Of a stretch of 14,916 nucleotides of DNA, positions 1 to 7,522 are shown piece by piece. This stretch comes from an uncultured Lachnospiraceae bacterium (GTDB taxonomy: Bacteria > Bacillota > Clostridia > Lachnospirales > Lachnospiraceae): assembly GCA_944376975.1 (NCBI GenBank), contig CALWEE010000016.1, forward strand, positions 1 through 14,916. Direction: 5' to 3'. Under the pieces are notes generated by a model, which was given only the letters and a program-made list of their open reading frames with translations, was not told where the DNA came from and made no database searches. A program made the translations under genes and the position numbers. Position 1 is the first letter of the stretch, and each line of letters opens with the position of its first letter.

Positions 1-407
1 TGTGGGACGCCATGCTGGATCTGTATGAAAAATACGGCTATTATAAAGAAGGCCTTCATTCCATCACCTTGAAAGGCGTGGATGGCGTGGAAAAGATACA
101 GGCGATCATGTCCGGCCTGCGCGATGACCCGCCCAAAGCCTTTGGAGACGTCCGCGTCCTTCGGATACGGGACTATAAGAAGAATGAGATAAAAGATCTG
201 GAGACCGGCAAAGTCACGGAAACGGGGCTGCCTTCTTCCAATGTCCTTTATTACGATCTGGAAGACGACGGCTGGTGCTGCGCGAGGCCTTCCGGTACAG
301 AACCGAAGATCAAGTTTTATATGGGCGTAAAAGGGACAGACATGGAAGACGCGGACAGAAAGCTGAACGCGTTGACCGATAACCTTTTGGCGCTGATAAA
401 AGAGTGA
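1..407 (+). CDS. Phosphoglucomutase/phosphomannomutase, C-terminal part (gene starts left of the window)
   Basis: This is the C-terminal 134 residues of an alpha-D-phosphohexomutase, which interconverts hexose 1- and 6-phosphates in the cytoplasm for cell-wall and glycan precursors. The frame is open from the first complete codon at base 3 to the TGA at 405-407, with no start signal before the ATG at 12, so the gene is cut by the window edge. The hallmark is the phosphate-binding loop RPSGTEPKIKFY, encoded from base 285, which is the signature of the family's domain 4. The segment before it (GDVRVLRIRDYKK) resembles the PgcA/YbbT-type enzymes of Firmicutes. The catalytic serine and metal-binding loop lie outside the window, so the choice between glucose and mannose substrate cannot be made. 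A strong terminator follows directly, so this is the last gene of its transcript. Confidence 0.93.
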   Translation, partial: WDAMLDLYEKYGYYKEGLHSITLKGVDGVEKIQAIMSGLRDDPPKAFGDVRVLRIRDYKKNEIKDLETGKVTETGLPSSNVLYYDLEDDGWCCARPSGTEPKIKFYMGVKGTDMEDADRKLNALTDNLLALIKE

Positions 408-414
408 TGAAACG

Positions 415-448
415 ACGGGGCAAAGACAAAAAATCTTTGCCTCGTTTT
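415..448 (+). terminator. Intrinsic terminator after the phosphohexomutase gene
   Basis: Bases 415-426 pair with 434-445 in a 12-bp stem with one G-T wobble. The loop is CAAAAAA, and the stem runs into TTTT with further T-rich sequence. It begins eight bases after the stop codon and isolates the upstream gene from the proX promoter at 501. Confidence 0.88.
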
Positions 449-500
449 CATTGTCGTTTTCTGTCGACAAGGCCATTTTTTCCTTCCCCCCCTGCTTTCC

Positions 501-529
501 TTTACATTTTCCGGCAGTCTGCTTATAAT
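501..529 (+). promoter_or_regulatory. Sigma-A-type promoter for proX
   Basis: A -35 box TTTACA (501-506) and a perfect -10 box TATAAT (524-529) are separated by exactly 17 bases. Transcription should start near 536, about 58 bases before the proX start codon. It lies between a terminator and the first gene of a same-strand run, where a promoter is expected. Confidence 0.8.
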
Positions 530-593
530 AGAATCATTATGGACAGCCATAGTATACTTGATAAGATCCGATCAAAAGGGAGGAGCGGGCACG

Positions 594-1076
594 ATGGATA
601 AAGCGCAAACCTGTCAATATCTGACAGATCATGGCGTCGCGTACGAGATGACGGAACACGCGGCGGTCTACAATATGGAAGAACTGGACGCGCTGGCGCT
701 TCCGTATCCGGAAGACGACGCGAAAAACCTTTTTGTCCGGGATGATAAAAAACGTCACTATTACCTGATCACCGTCCGGGGCGATAAAAGGGTAGATTTA
801 AAGGCCTTCCGCAAAAAGCACGGCCTGAGGAACCTGTCTTTCGCTTCGGCGGACGATCTGATGGCGATCATGGGGCTGACGCCCGGTTCCGTATCGCCTT
901 TGGGTATTTTAAACGATGAGGAACGCCGGGTCCAGGTCTATCTGGACGCCGCGTGCGCCGGGAAGCGGATCGGCGTCCATCCCAATGACAATACGGCTAC
1001 GGTGTGGATCCAAACGGAAGATCTGATCCGCGTCCTAAAGGAACATGGCAATCCGGTCATACTGACCGAGATCTGA
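594..1076 (+). CDS. proX: Prolyl-tRNA editing protein ProX (YbaK/EbsC family)
   Basis: The 160-residue protein belongs to the YbaK/ProRS-INS superfamily. ProX-type members hydrolyse alanine wrongly attached to tRNA-Pro, a stand-alone quality-control step of translation. Family motifs are visible: KNLFVRD with the conserved lysine at residue 44, KRVDLKAF near 65-72, LSFAS at 81-85, LTPGSVSPLGILND at 95-108 and GVHPNDNTATVWI at 127-139. The length matches stand-alone ProX proteins (about 160-170). The ATG at 594 is chosen because GGGAGGAG (578-585) sits eight bases upstream. An in-frame TTG at 558 would place that site inside the gene. It is the first gene after a clear promoter and is followed 23 bases later by a small membrane protein. 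Substrate specificity (Ala- versus Cys-tRNA-Pro) is inferred from overall similarity only. Confidence 0.9.
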   Translation: MDKAQTCQYLTDHGVAYEMTEHAAVYNMEELDALALPYPEDDAKNLFVRDDKKRHYYLITVRGDKRVDLKAFRKKHGLRNLSFASADDLMAIMGLTPGSVSPLGILNDEERRVQVYLDAACAGKRIGVHPNDNTATVWIQTEDLIRVLKEHGNPVILTEI

Positions 1077-1099
1077 AAGCGGAAAGGGAGGCGGACGCG

Positions 1100-1309
1100 A
1101 TGGACAGACTGGGCATAGCCGTTATTGCCATATGCCTGATCGGGCTGGCCGGCATCCTGCTGATGACCGCGGGATTTTTCCTGTGGATCGGCCGGCGGAA
1201 AAAGGCGCCGGGACAGGTCCCCACGCTTCCGGTCATCCTCATGGTCACAGGCGGCGAACTGATCTTGTTTGCCGGCGCGGCCGCCGTGGTGGCAGCGGCG
1301 CTCAAGTGA
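1100..1309 (+). CDS. Small two-helix membrane protein of unknown function
   Basis: This is a 69-residue protein that I do not recognise. Residues 4-30 form a hydrophobic helix (Leu/Ile/Ala/Gly), a short basic loop follows (GRRKKAPGQ, 31-39), and a second hydrophobic helix spans about 43-68 with a single acidic residue in its middle. By the positive-inside rule the loop should face the cytoplasm. The ATG at 1100 is preceded by GGGAGG (1086-1091) with eight bases of spacing. A longer reading from 1004 would overlap proX and lacks such a site. With 23 bases between it and proX and no terminator, it is probably co-transcribed. No signal-peptide cleavage site or catalytic motif is visible. The clean ribosome site and composition support a real gene; function is unknown. 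Confidence 0.72.
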   Translation: MDRLGIAVIAICLIGLAGILLMTAGFFLWIGRRKKAPGQVPTLPVILMVTGGELILFAGAAAVVAAALK

Positions 1310-1380
1310 TCGGGCAGCGGCAGGCGGGTTTATCAGGAGCATATTTACGGAACAGAAAAAATGGAACGGAGTGAATGGAC

Positions 1381-2151
1381 ATGACGATCTGGAATATCAC
1401 CTTCAGTCCCACCGGTGGGACAAAAAAGGCGGCGGATATATTGGCCCGGGAACTGGGCGGGCCGACGCGGGAAGTCGATCTGACCGACAGCGGAAAAGAT
1501 TTCGGGGAAACGGAGATCGGGCCGGAAGACGTGGCCCTGCTGGCCGTTCCCTCATACGGCGGACGGGTGCCCGATCCGGTCTGTCCGCGCCTTCTTTCCA
1601 TGGAAGGCCATAAGGCGCGGGCGATCCTTGTCTGCGCTTACGGCGGCCGCGCCTGCGAAGATACGCTGATCGAGCTGCGGGATCTGGCGAAAAAAGCCGG
1701 GTTTAAAGTGATCGCCGCGGTGGAGGCGGTGACGGAACATTCCATAGCCCGTCAGTTCGCGGCGGGCAGGCCCGATCAGGCAGACCGGGAAAGGCTGGCG
1801 GCGTTTGGACGGAAGATCCGTGAAAAGATCGCGGCCGGCGATCTGACCGAGCCGAAGATACCGGGGAACCGGCCCTATAAACGAAAAGGCGGCGTCCGCC
1901 TGATCCCCAAACCGGATGAGACCTGCGTCGGCTGCGGCCTGTGCGCGGCCAAATGTCCGGTCCGGGCCATCGATCCCAAGGATGTGAGGAAAGTGGACAG
2001 CGCCGTCTGCGTAAGCTGCATGCGCTGCCTGAACATCTGTCCGGTCGGGGCGCGCAAGCTGAATCCGGCCATGAAAGCCGTGGTGGAAGGCATGCTTTCA
2101 AAAGCCTGCCCGGACCATCCGGAGTGCGAACTTTATATCGGATCGGTATAA
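1381..2151 (+). CDS. EFR1-type protein: flavodoxin-like domain fused to a two-cluster ferredoxin
   Basis: The 256-residue cytoplasmic protein is likely an electron carrier or small redox enzyme. Residues 5-14 (NITFSPTGGT) match the phosphate-binding loop of flavodoxin-like FMN domains. The next ~150 residues fit that fold, with VPSYGGRVP around the second flavin-contact region. The C-terminal part carries two 4Fe-4S motifs, CxxCxxCxxxCP at Cys182-185-188-192 and again at Cys210-213-216-220. This domain order is typical of EFR1 family ferrodoxins of Clostridia, whose partners are mostly unknown. The ATG at 1381 is preferred over 1375 because GGAG at 1368-1371 is nine bases from it but only three from the other. 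It lies 71 bases after the small membrane protein gene and has no clear promoter of its own. Confidence 0.88.
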   Translation: MTIWNITFSPTGGTKKAADILARELGGPTREVDLTDSGKDFGETEIGPEDVALLAVPSYGGRVPDPVCPRLLSMEGHKARAILVCAYGGRACEDTLIELRDLAKKAGFKVIAAVEAVTEHSIARQFAAGRPDQADRERLAAFGRKIREKIAAGDLTEPKIPGNRPYKRKGGVRLIPKPDETCVGCGLCAAKCPVRAIDPKDVRKVDSAVCVSCMRCLNICPVGARKLNPAMKAVVEGMLSKACPDHPECELYIGSV

Positions 2152-2186
2152 ATCGGCCGGTTCGGGGAAAATATCCCGTATATCGG

Positions 2187-2215
2187 TTGTCCTTGGAAGG
2201 GCTTTGGATTATAAT
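2187..2215 (+). promoter_or_regulatory. Promoter for the asparagine-synthetase-like gene
   Basis: A perfect -10 box TATAAT (2210-2215) lies 17 bases after TTGTCC (2187-2192), which matches four of six -35 positions. The predicted start near 2222 leaves a leader of about 30 bases before the ATG at 2252. Confidence 0.62.
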
Positions 2216-2251
2216 AAACAAAAAATATCAAAATACAAGAGAGGGACACCT

Positions 2252-3790
2252 ATGATAACAGTAAAAGAATACAGAGGACATATACGCAACTGGGAAGCGC
2301 TTTGTAAAGAACTGGGCATCGACGCCGGACTTGACCGAAAAGAACGGGAGAAAGCCATTCTTGTGAAAGCCTACGAAAGATGGGGCGCCCAGATGGGACT
2401 GCGCATGTACGGCATGTTCGCCTTCGCCCTGTGGGATGAAGACGAAAAGAAGCTTTTCTGCATGCGGGATCCTTTCGGAACAAAGCCGTTCTATTATTAT
2501 GAAACGGAAGAAGGTCATCTGCTTTACGGAACGATGATCCGGACCATCATGGAACAGCCCGGTTTCGTAAAGCGTCTGAACGAGGAAATGCTCCAGCTGT
2601 ACCTGACCCTGACCTATGTGGCCGGAGAGAACACCTTCTTCAAAGGACTGAAAAAGCTGATGCCCGGCCATTACCTGATCTGGCAGGACGGCCGGCTGAA
2701 GATCGAAAGATACTGGACGCCCACCTTCCATCCGGATCACAGCCGGACACTGGAAGACTGGGCCGACGAGATCCATACCACGCTGGGACAGATCATGAAG
2801 GAAGTCAAGACGGACGACGAAACCGCCGAATCGTTCCTGTCCGGCGGCGTGGATTCCTCCTACGTGCTGGCCATGTCCGACGCTGAAATGACCGATTCCT
2901 GCGGCTACGACGACGAACGGTTCGATGAATCCGGTCTGGCGAAACAGACGGCGGACCTTCTGGGGAGAGGCAATTCCCGGTGCAAGATCACGCCGGAGAT
3001 GTATTTTGAGGCCGTGCCCTACGTTATGTACAATATGGAGCAGCCCCTGGGCGACGCTTCGGCCATCGTTTTCGCCCTGGCCTGCCAGGCTGCGGCAAAA
3101 CATACAAAACTGTGTTATTCCGGCGAAGGCTCCGATGAATTTTTCGGCGGCTACAACATGTACCGGAACGCGAAGCGTTACGGGGACAACCTGAAGAACT
3201 TTTATGTGGGCAACACCAATATCATGAAAGAAGACGAGAAGAAGCGGATCCTGAAAAAGTACGATCCGGATGTGCTTCCCATCGAACTTGTCCAGCATAT
3301 TTACGAGGAGACGGAAGGGCTGGATCCGCTGACGAAAATGTCCGACGTGGATATCCAGATCTGGCTGGAGGGCGATATCTATCTGAACGTGGACAAAATG
3401 AGCGAAGCGGCGGGGCTGGAGATCCGTATGCCGCTGACCGATCCGCGTATCTTCGATATCGCGTCCCGCATGCCGTCCGAATACAAGGTGAACGACGAGC
3501 AGAATAAAGTCGCTTTCCGTACGGCGGCGGCGAAGGTGCTTCCGGAAGAGATCGCGTTCCGGAAAAAACTGGGCTTTATCGTGCCCATAAGGATCTGGAT
3601 GGCTGACGACCGTTACAATCAGGATGTGCGGGCGAAATTCAACAGCGAGATGGCGGCCCGCTTCTTTAACCTGGACGCGATCAACGCCATATTCGACGAT
3701 TATATCGGCGGCAATTCGGATAACTGGCGTAAGATCTGGACGATCTACACCTTCCTTGTATGGTATGAAGAATATTTTGTAAAACGGTAA
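2252..3790 (+). CDS. Asparagine-synthetase-like protein with truncated, cysteine-less glutaminase half
   Basis: The 512-residue protein is homologous to AsnB, which forms asparagine from aspartate, ATP and an amide nitrogen. The synthetase half looks intact: PP-loop SGGVDSS at 197-203, EQPLGDASAI, GEGSDEFFGGY at 291-301, LEIRMPLTDPRIFDIA, and RKKLGFIVPIRIW near the C terminus. The glutaminase half is not. The protein starts at the position equivalent to the NGEIYN strand of AsnB, with RGHIRNW in its place, so Cys1 and the RGPD region are missing and the Asn-Gly-Glu motif is altered. The later core (MFAFALWD, RDPFGTKPFYYY) is kept. GAGGG at 2241-2245 supports the ATG at 2252; the only in-frame upstream alternative is a TTG at 2204, so no missing domain is hidden there. 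Inference: it uses free ammonia or a separate amidotransferase, or makes a different amide. I leave the symbol blank for that reason. Confidence 0.87.
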   Translation: MITVKEYRGHIRNWEALCKELGIDAGLDRKEREKAILVKAYERWGAQMGLRMYGMFAFALWDEDEKKLFCMRDPFGTKPFYYYETEEGHLLYGTMIRTIMEQPGFVKRLNEEMLQLYLTLTYVAGENTFFKGLKKLMPGHYLIWQDGRLKIERYWTPTFHPDHSRTLEDWADEIHTTLGQIMKEVKTDDETAESFLSGGVDSSYVLAMSDAEMTDSCGYDDERFDESGLAKQTADLLGRGNSRCKITPEMYFEAVPYVMYNMEQPLGDASAIVFALACQAAAKHTKLCYSGEGSDEFFGGYNMYRNAKRYGDNLKNFYVGNTNIMKEDEKKRILKKYDPDVLPIELVQHIYEETEGLDPLTKMSDVDIQIWLEGDIYLNVDKMSEAAGLEIRMPLTDPRIFDIASRMPSEYKVNDEQNKVAFRTAAAKVLPEEIAFRKKLGFIVPIRIWMADDRYNQDVRAKFNSEMAARFFNLDAINAIFDDYIGGNSDNWRKIWTIYTFLVWYEEYFVKR

Positions 3791-3860
3791 GGACAGGCCT
3801 TTACGATCCGCAGGGCAAAAAACGTGGCGTATTGACAGGAAAGATCCGGGAGGCGCTTGG

Positions 3861-6143
3861 ATGGATGAAAAAATATTACAGAGAAGACTGAAAAAACTGA
3901 CCATATACGTGATCATCATCGGTATAGCGACGATCATCGCGGGCGGGCTTATGGCCGAGTCCTCCCAGCGGATGATCCGGGAGAATATCGACATCCGCCT
4001 GGAAAACGTGACCGAGCAGTACCGGATCAACCTGAACCGGCGGCTGTACGCGGATATCCAGACGCTGAACACCCTCGCGGCCTTTTTTTCCTTCAGCGAT
4101 ATGGACACCTATTCCTTCGCCCAGGGCCTTTTAGAGTCCAACAGCCATAACAATTATATCCGGATGGCTTATTACGGCCGGTCCGGCGTGGGCATACGGG
4201 TGATGCTGGATTCCCGCATCGAGATGGATGTGGAAGTGGATTCCCTCAACGAAGACGTGGCGAAGACCATACGCGGCGCCTGGGAAGGACAGGCCGGCAT
4301 ATCCCGCATATATAATGACCGGAATCTGGATGAGGAAGTGTTCGCGTACGCTGTCCCGGTCTACGCGGGCGACGAGGTGATCGGCGCCCTGGCGGCCAGT
4401 CTCAGCACGGACGTGTTCGAGGCCATGCTGGAAGATAAGACCCCGTTAAATGACCAGGGCTATGTCCACATGGTCTCCGACAGCGGGAAGATCCTGATCC
4501 GGTCCAAAGACCAGCTGATCGACGCGGAAGTCTCCAGCATATATGACGGCGATTATATATCGGACAGCGAAAAAGAGCGGGTGCGGGCGGCCCTTGCCGC
4601 GGGCCAGGTCTGTTTTACCAACCTGACTTACGAAGGACAGGAATATCCGGTCTATCTGGAGCCGATGGGCATCAACGGCTGGTATCTGTTCTGCGTGCAG
4701 ACAGCCCATGTGGAGGGCAATGTGATCTACCGGCTGATCATGGTGAACCGGACGGTCGTGTCGGTGATCCTGATCCTGCTCATGCTGTTCATCATCTTCG
4801 GATACCGGATGCTGCGCAAAAGCAATAAGCGGCTGATCCGGCTGGCCTATTACGATCCCCTCACCGGAGCGTACAACCTGGACCGGTTTACCCAGGAAGT
4901 GTCCGGTAAGGTGGAAGATTCGCGGGAATACAGCCTGATCGCGCTGAACGTGCGTCAGTTCAAGTTCATCAACGAGATCTTCGGCAACCGTCAGGCGGAC
5001 CGGCTGCTGCGCCATATCAAGTCGGTCATCGCTTCCCATGTCCAGGAGGGCGAATATTTCTGCAGAGGTTCCGCCGATATGTTCTACATCTTTTTATGGG
5101 AGACGGACAGGGAGCGGATCAAGATCCGCATGGAGAGCATCTTTTCATCCATCGACAGCTACGCCATAAGCAATAACCGGGATTACCACGTGCAGATGTA
5201 CTGCGGCGTCGTCGTCGGGACCGATGTGGACGAGGACGCGCCTTCCCTGGAAAAGAGCATGGTCCATGTCATGTTCGCCCTGGATACGGCAAGGACGTCC
5301 GCCAAGGACCGCGTATGGTTTTACGACACCCGCCTGCATGAAGATGAAAAACTGGAAAACTACGTGGGCACCCATATGCGTCAGGCGCTGGAAGATAAAG
5401 AGTTCAAACTGTATCTTCAGCCGAAGATGGATCTGCGCGCCGGAAAGATCGGCGGCGCCGAGGCGTTGGTGCGCTGGATCACCGGTTCGGGAAGGACCAT
5501 TTATCCCGGCCAGTTCATTCCCCTGTTTGAGAAGAACGGTTTCTGCGTGGATCTGGACATGTACATGGTGGATCAGGTGTGCCGTCAGATCCGGGAATGG
5601 ATCGACGCGGGCGTCCCGCCCATCCCCCTTTCGGTCAACCAGTCCAAACTCCTGTTTTACGAGGCGGATTATATCGATAACATGAAGCGGATCATCCAAA
5701 AATACGACATCCCGGCCCGGCTGGTCACTCTGGAGATATTGGAAGGGCTGGCCATGGAAAACGTGGATGTGCTCAATGAGAAGATCGCCCGGCTAAAAGA
5801 GATCGGTTTCCGCATCTCCATGGACGATTTCGGAAGCGGCTACTCGTCGCTGAACACGCTGGCCAGCCTCAAGATCGACGAGCTGAAGCTGGATCGGGTC
5901 TTCCTCATGCGCATCGGTTCTTCCCGGGCGGAAGATATGCGCCAGAAGGTCATCATGAGCGAGATCGTGGATCTGACGAAAAAGCTGGATATGACCACCG
6001 TCGTTGAGGGCGTGGAGACACAGGAAAACGAAGACCTGATCCGGAAGCTGGACTGCGATTACGGTCAGGGCTATTATTACAGCCGGCCTATCCGGGCGGA
6101 GGCGTTTACGGAAAAATATATCCTGGATGGTGAGGAAAGTTAA
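3861..6143 (+). CDS. Membrane sensor with degenerate GGDEF and intact EAL domain (c-di-GMP phosphodiesterase)
   Basis: The 760-residue protein probably degrades cyclic di-GMP in response to an external signal. TM1 (about 13-31) and TM2 (about 298-315) flank a ~265-residue extracellular region resembling a double Cache sensor. A GGDEF-like domain begins with AYYDPLTGAYNLDRF, but its signature is GSADM (403-407) instead of GGDEF, so cyclase activity is unlikely. The EAL domain keeps its catalytic set: LQPKMD, EAL at 534-536, SVNQS, LEILEG, DDFGSGYSS starting at 655, the DELKLDR lysine, VVEGVET and GQGYYYSRP. The ATG at 3861 follows GGGAGG (3848-3853) by seven bases. It lies 70 bases after the asparagine-synthetase gene with no terminator between, so co-transcription is likely. 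Known GGDEF-EAL proteins of this kind use the dead GGDEF as a GTP-binding regulatory domain; that is inference here. Confidence 0.9.
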   Translation: MDEKILQRRLKKLTIYVIIIGIATIIAGGLMAESSQRMIRENIDIRLENVTEQYRINLNRRLYADIQTLNTLAAFFSFSDMDTYSFAQGLLESNSHNNYIRMAYYGRSGVGIRVMLDSRIEMDVEVDSLNEDVAKTIRGAWEGQAGISRIYNDRNLDEEVFAYAVPVYAGDEVIGALAASLSTDVFEAMLEDKTPLNDQGYVHMVSDSGKILIRSKDQLIDAEVSSIYDGDYISDSEKERVRAALAAGQVCFTNLTYEGQEYPVYLEPMGINGWYLFCVQTAHVEGNVIYRLIMVNRTVVSVILILLMLFIIFGYRMLRKSNKRLIRLAYYDPLTGAYNLDRFTQEVSGKVEDSREYSLIALNVRQFKFINEIFGNRQADRLLRHIKSVIASHVQEGEYFCRGSADMFYIFLWETDRERIKIRMESIFSSIDSYAISNNRDYHVQMYCGVVVGTDVDEDAPSLEKSMVHVMFALDTARTSAKDRVWFYDTRLHEDEKLENYVGTHMRQALEDKEFKLYLQPKMDLRAGKIGGAEALVRWITGSGRTIYPGQFIPLFEKNGFCVDLDMYMVDQVCRQIREWIDAGVPPIPLSVNQSKLLFYEADYIDNMKRIIQKYDIPARLVTLEILEGLAMENVDVLNEKIARLKEIGFRISMDDFGSGYSSLNTLASLKIDELKLDRVFLMRIGSSRAEDMRQKVIMSEIVDLTKKLDMTTVVEGVETQENEDLIRKLDCDYGQGYYYSRPIRAEAFTEKYILDGEES

Positions 6144-6157
6144 GCGGATATAAAAAT

Positions 6158-6212
6158 GGGCCGTGTCCGCCCGATCCCGTTGGGGATGGGGCGGGCGCGG
6201 CCCGGTTTTTTT
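6158..6212. terminator. Bidirectional terminator between convergent genes
   Basis: Bases 6158-6178 pair with 6183-6203: 21 positions with one mismatch and two wobbles, closed by the loop GTTG. On the plus strand it is followed by seven T (6206-6212). On the minus strand the A run at 6152-6156 gives a matching U tract. It sits between the phosphodiesterase and thrE stop codons and should serve both. Confidence 0.9.
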
Positions 6213-6217
6213 GGCAG

Positions 6218-6673
6218 TCAGGCTTTTTTGCCCAGCCGTCGACTCGCCAGGTTCCAGATCATACGGAAGATCAGGGTGGTCGCCGTGATGCCGGCGGCCA
6301 TGCTGGCGGCGAACAGGAGGGTATAGACGCTGTCCCGGCGGAACAGCAGGGTATGCCGGCCCATCAGCCAGTTCATGGTCCGGTAAAGGGAAGCGCCGGG
6401 AATGAGGGGGATGGAACCGGATACGAGAAAGACGGTCACCGGCGTCTTATGCCAGCGCGCCATGCCTTCCGCGTAAAGGGTCAGCAGGGCGGAGGAGGCA
6501 AAAGCCGCGATGTAGTCGTTGGCGCCGAGCAGGTTCTGGAACAGAAGGTAAAGGGCCCAGACGTAGAACCCGCCGAAAGCGGCCCAGAGCAGTTTTTTGC
6601 CGTGGATATTGAAGATGATGCCGAAGCCCAGGGAACCTAAGAGGGCGGCCATCAACTGGATACATTCTTTCAT
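6218..6673 (-). CDS. Threonine/serine exporter, small subunit (ThrE C-terminal half, ThrE_2 type)
   Basis: This 151-residue, almost entirely hydrophobic protein has four to five membrane helices. It matches the short component of split ThrE-like exporters: LGSLGFGIIFN near the N terminus, a central FGGFYVWALY, and the conserved VSGSIPLIPGASLYR at about 84-98. Split pairs of this kind export threonine or serine, or in some species related small acids, with the larger subunit encoded just upstream on the same strand, 26 bases away. The ATG is at 6671-6673, and AAAGGA lies about ten bases before it. The stop codon is only a few bases from the shared terminator at 6158-6212. The substrate is inferred from family membership; transporters of this family remain poorly tested in Clostridia. 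Confidence 0.87.
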   Translation of the reverse strand: MKECIQLMAALLGSLGFGIIFNIHGKKLLWAAFGGFYVWALYLLFQNLLGANDYIAAFASSALLTLYAEGMARWHKTPVTVFLVSGSIPLIPGASLYRTMNWLMGRHTLLFRRDSVYTLLFAASMAAGITATTLIFRMIWNLASRRLGKKA

Positions 6674-6699
6674 CAGTCATCGTCCTTTGATATAAGGTG

Positions 6700-7464
6700 T
6701 TAAAACAGAAAGTTGGCGAAGGTGAACCCGAGGGCGATGGTCATGGCCAGAAGGACCGATTCGATGAAGCGGACCAGGCCGGTGATGATATCGCCGGAAA
6801 ACATATCCCGCAGCGAGTTGGTGAACGCCACGCCCGGAATGAGGAGCATGATATTGCCGATGCTGATCATGTCCGCGTTCTGGCCCAGCCCGATAAAAAC
6901 GGCCAGGTTGGATAAAAGGCCGCCGAAGCTGGAGCAGAGCAGGGCGACGATCAGCCCGTTGGAACTTCCCCGTTTCATGGCCGCCTCAAAAAACTTGAGC
7001 AGGATGCCGATGATGGCGGAAGCGATCATATCCATAAAGGTCCCGCCGAAAAAAACGGAGAAGGAGCCGGAAGTGAGGGCGTTGGTGAGCACCTGCACAG
7101 GGAAGGAATAGCGTTTGCCGCATTTGATCCGGTTCAGGGAACGTTCCAGTTCCTTAAGGTTCGGCTGGCGGGCGCATATATCCCGGGAAAGCTGGTTTAG
7201 CTGGTCCAGGGCGAGCAGGTTGTTCTGGGCCCCGCTTACCCGTCGGGTCTGGGTGCGCGGGGAAAAGGTCTCTCCGTACATGGTCGTGACGATGCTGGAC
7301 GTGATGGTGAACACGTCCACCCGGCTGGCGCCATAGGCCGTACAGATGCGCCGGATGCTGTCTTCCACCCGGCCCACCTCAGCGCCGCTGGTGAGCATCA
7401 TCTCTCCGATCTCCATAGCGTAATACAAATATTTATCAGCGTCTTGATTCGACAGCGCAGTCAT
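6700..7464 (-). CDS. Threonine/serine exporter, large subunit (ThrE N-terminal half, ThrE_1 type)
   Basis: This 254-residue partner of the downstream small subunit has a soluble N-terminal part with the family's MLTSGAEVGRVEDSIRRI (residues 20-37 region) and VFTITSSIVTTMYG. About five membrane helices follow, including FSVFFGGTFMDMIASAIIGI, LLCSSFGGLLSN and NIMLLIPGVAFTNSLRDM. The start at 7464 is chosen because GAGGG (the complement of 7471-7475) lies six bases upstream of this ATG. The open frame continues to 7782, but that extension would run over the promoter region and into the ldh leader on the other strand. In Corynebacterium both halves are one polypeptide; here they are two genes in the order large, then small. 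An extended -10 promoter lies about 50 bases upstream. Confidence 0.88.
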   Translation of the reverse strand: MTALSNQDADKYLYYAMEIGEMMLTSGAEVGRVEDSIRRICTAYGASRVDVFTITSSIVTTMYGETFSPRTQTRRVSGAQNNLLALDQLNQLSRDICARQPNLKELERSLNRIKCGKRYSFPVQVLTNALTSGSFSVFFGGTFMDMIASAIIGILLKFFEAAMKRGSSNGLIVALLCSSFGGLLSNLAVFIGLGQNADMISIGNIMLLIPGVAFTNSLRDMFSGDIITGLVRFIESVLLAMTIALGFTFANFLF

Positions 7465-7513
7465 ATGTTTCCCTCTTTTTGCACGTTTTGGTGTCCTTTC
7501 ACCACATGCCCTT

Positions 7514-7522
7514 ATTGTATCA
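7514..7522 (-). promoter_or_regulatory. Extended -10 promoter for the thrE pair
   Basis: On the minus strand, 7522 to 7514 reads TGATACAAT, a TGn extension followed by a good -10 box. No convincing -35 is seen upstream, which extended -10 promoters tolerate. Transcription would start near 7507, about 43 bases before the start codon at 7464. Confidence 0.55.

Noticed and set aside
3832..3837. TTGACA before the phosphodiesterase gene
   Set aside because: A -10 box would have to fall at the ribosome site and start codon, and none is present.
2228..4108. 626-codon open frame on the minus strand across the asparagine-synthetase-like gene
   Set aside because: It is antisense to two clearly identified proteins, has no family motif, and arises from the codon bias of the GC-rich plus-strand genes.
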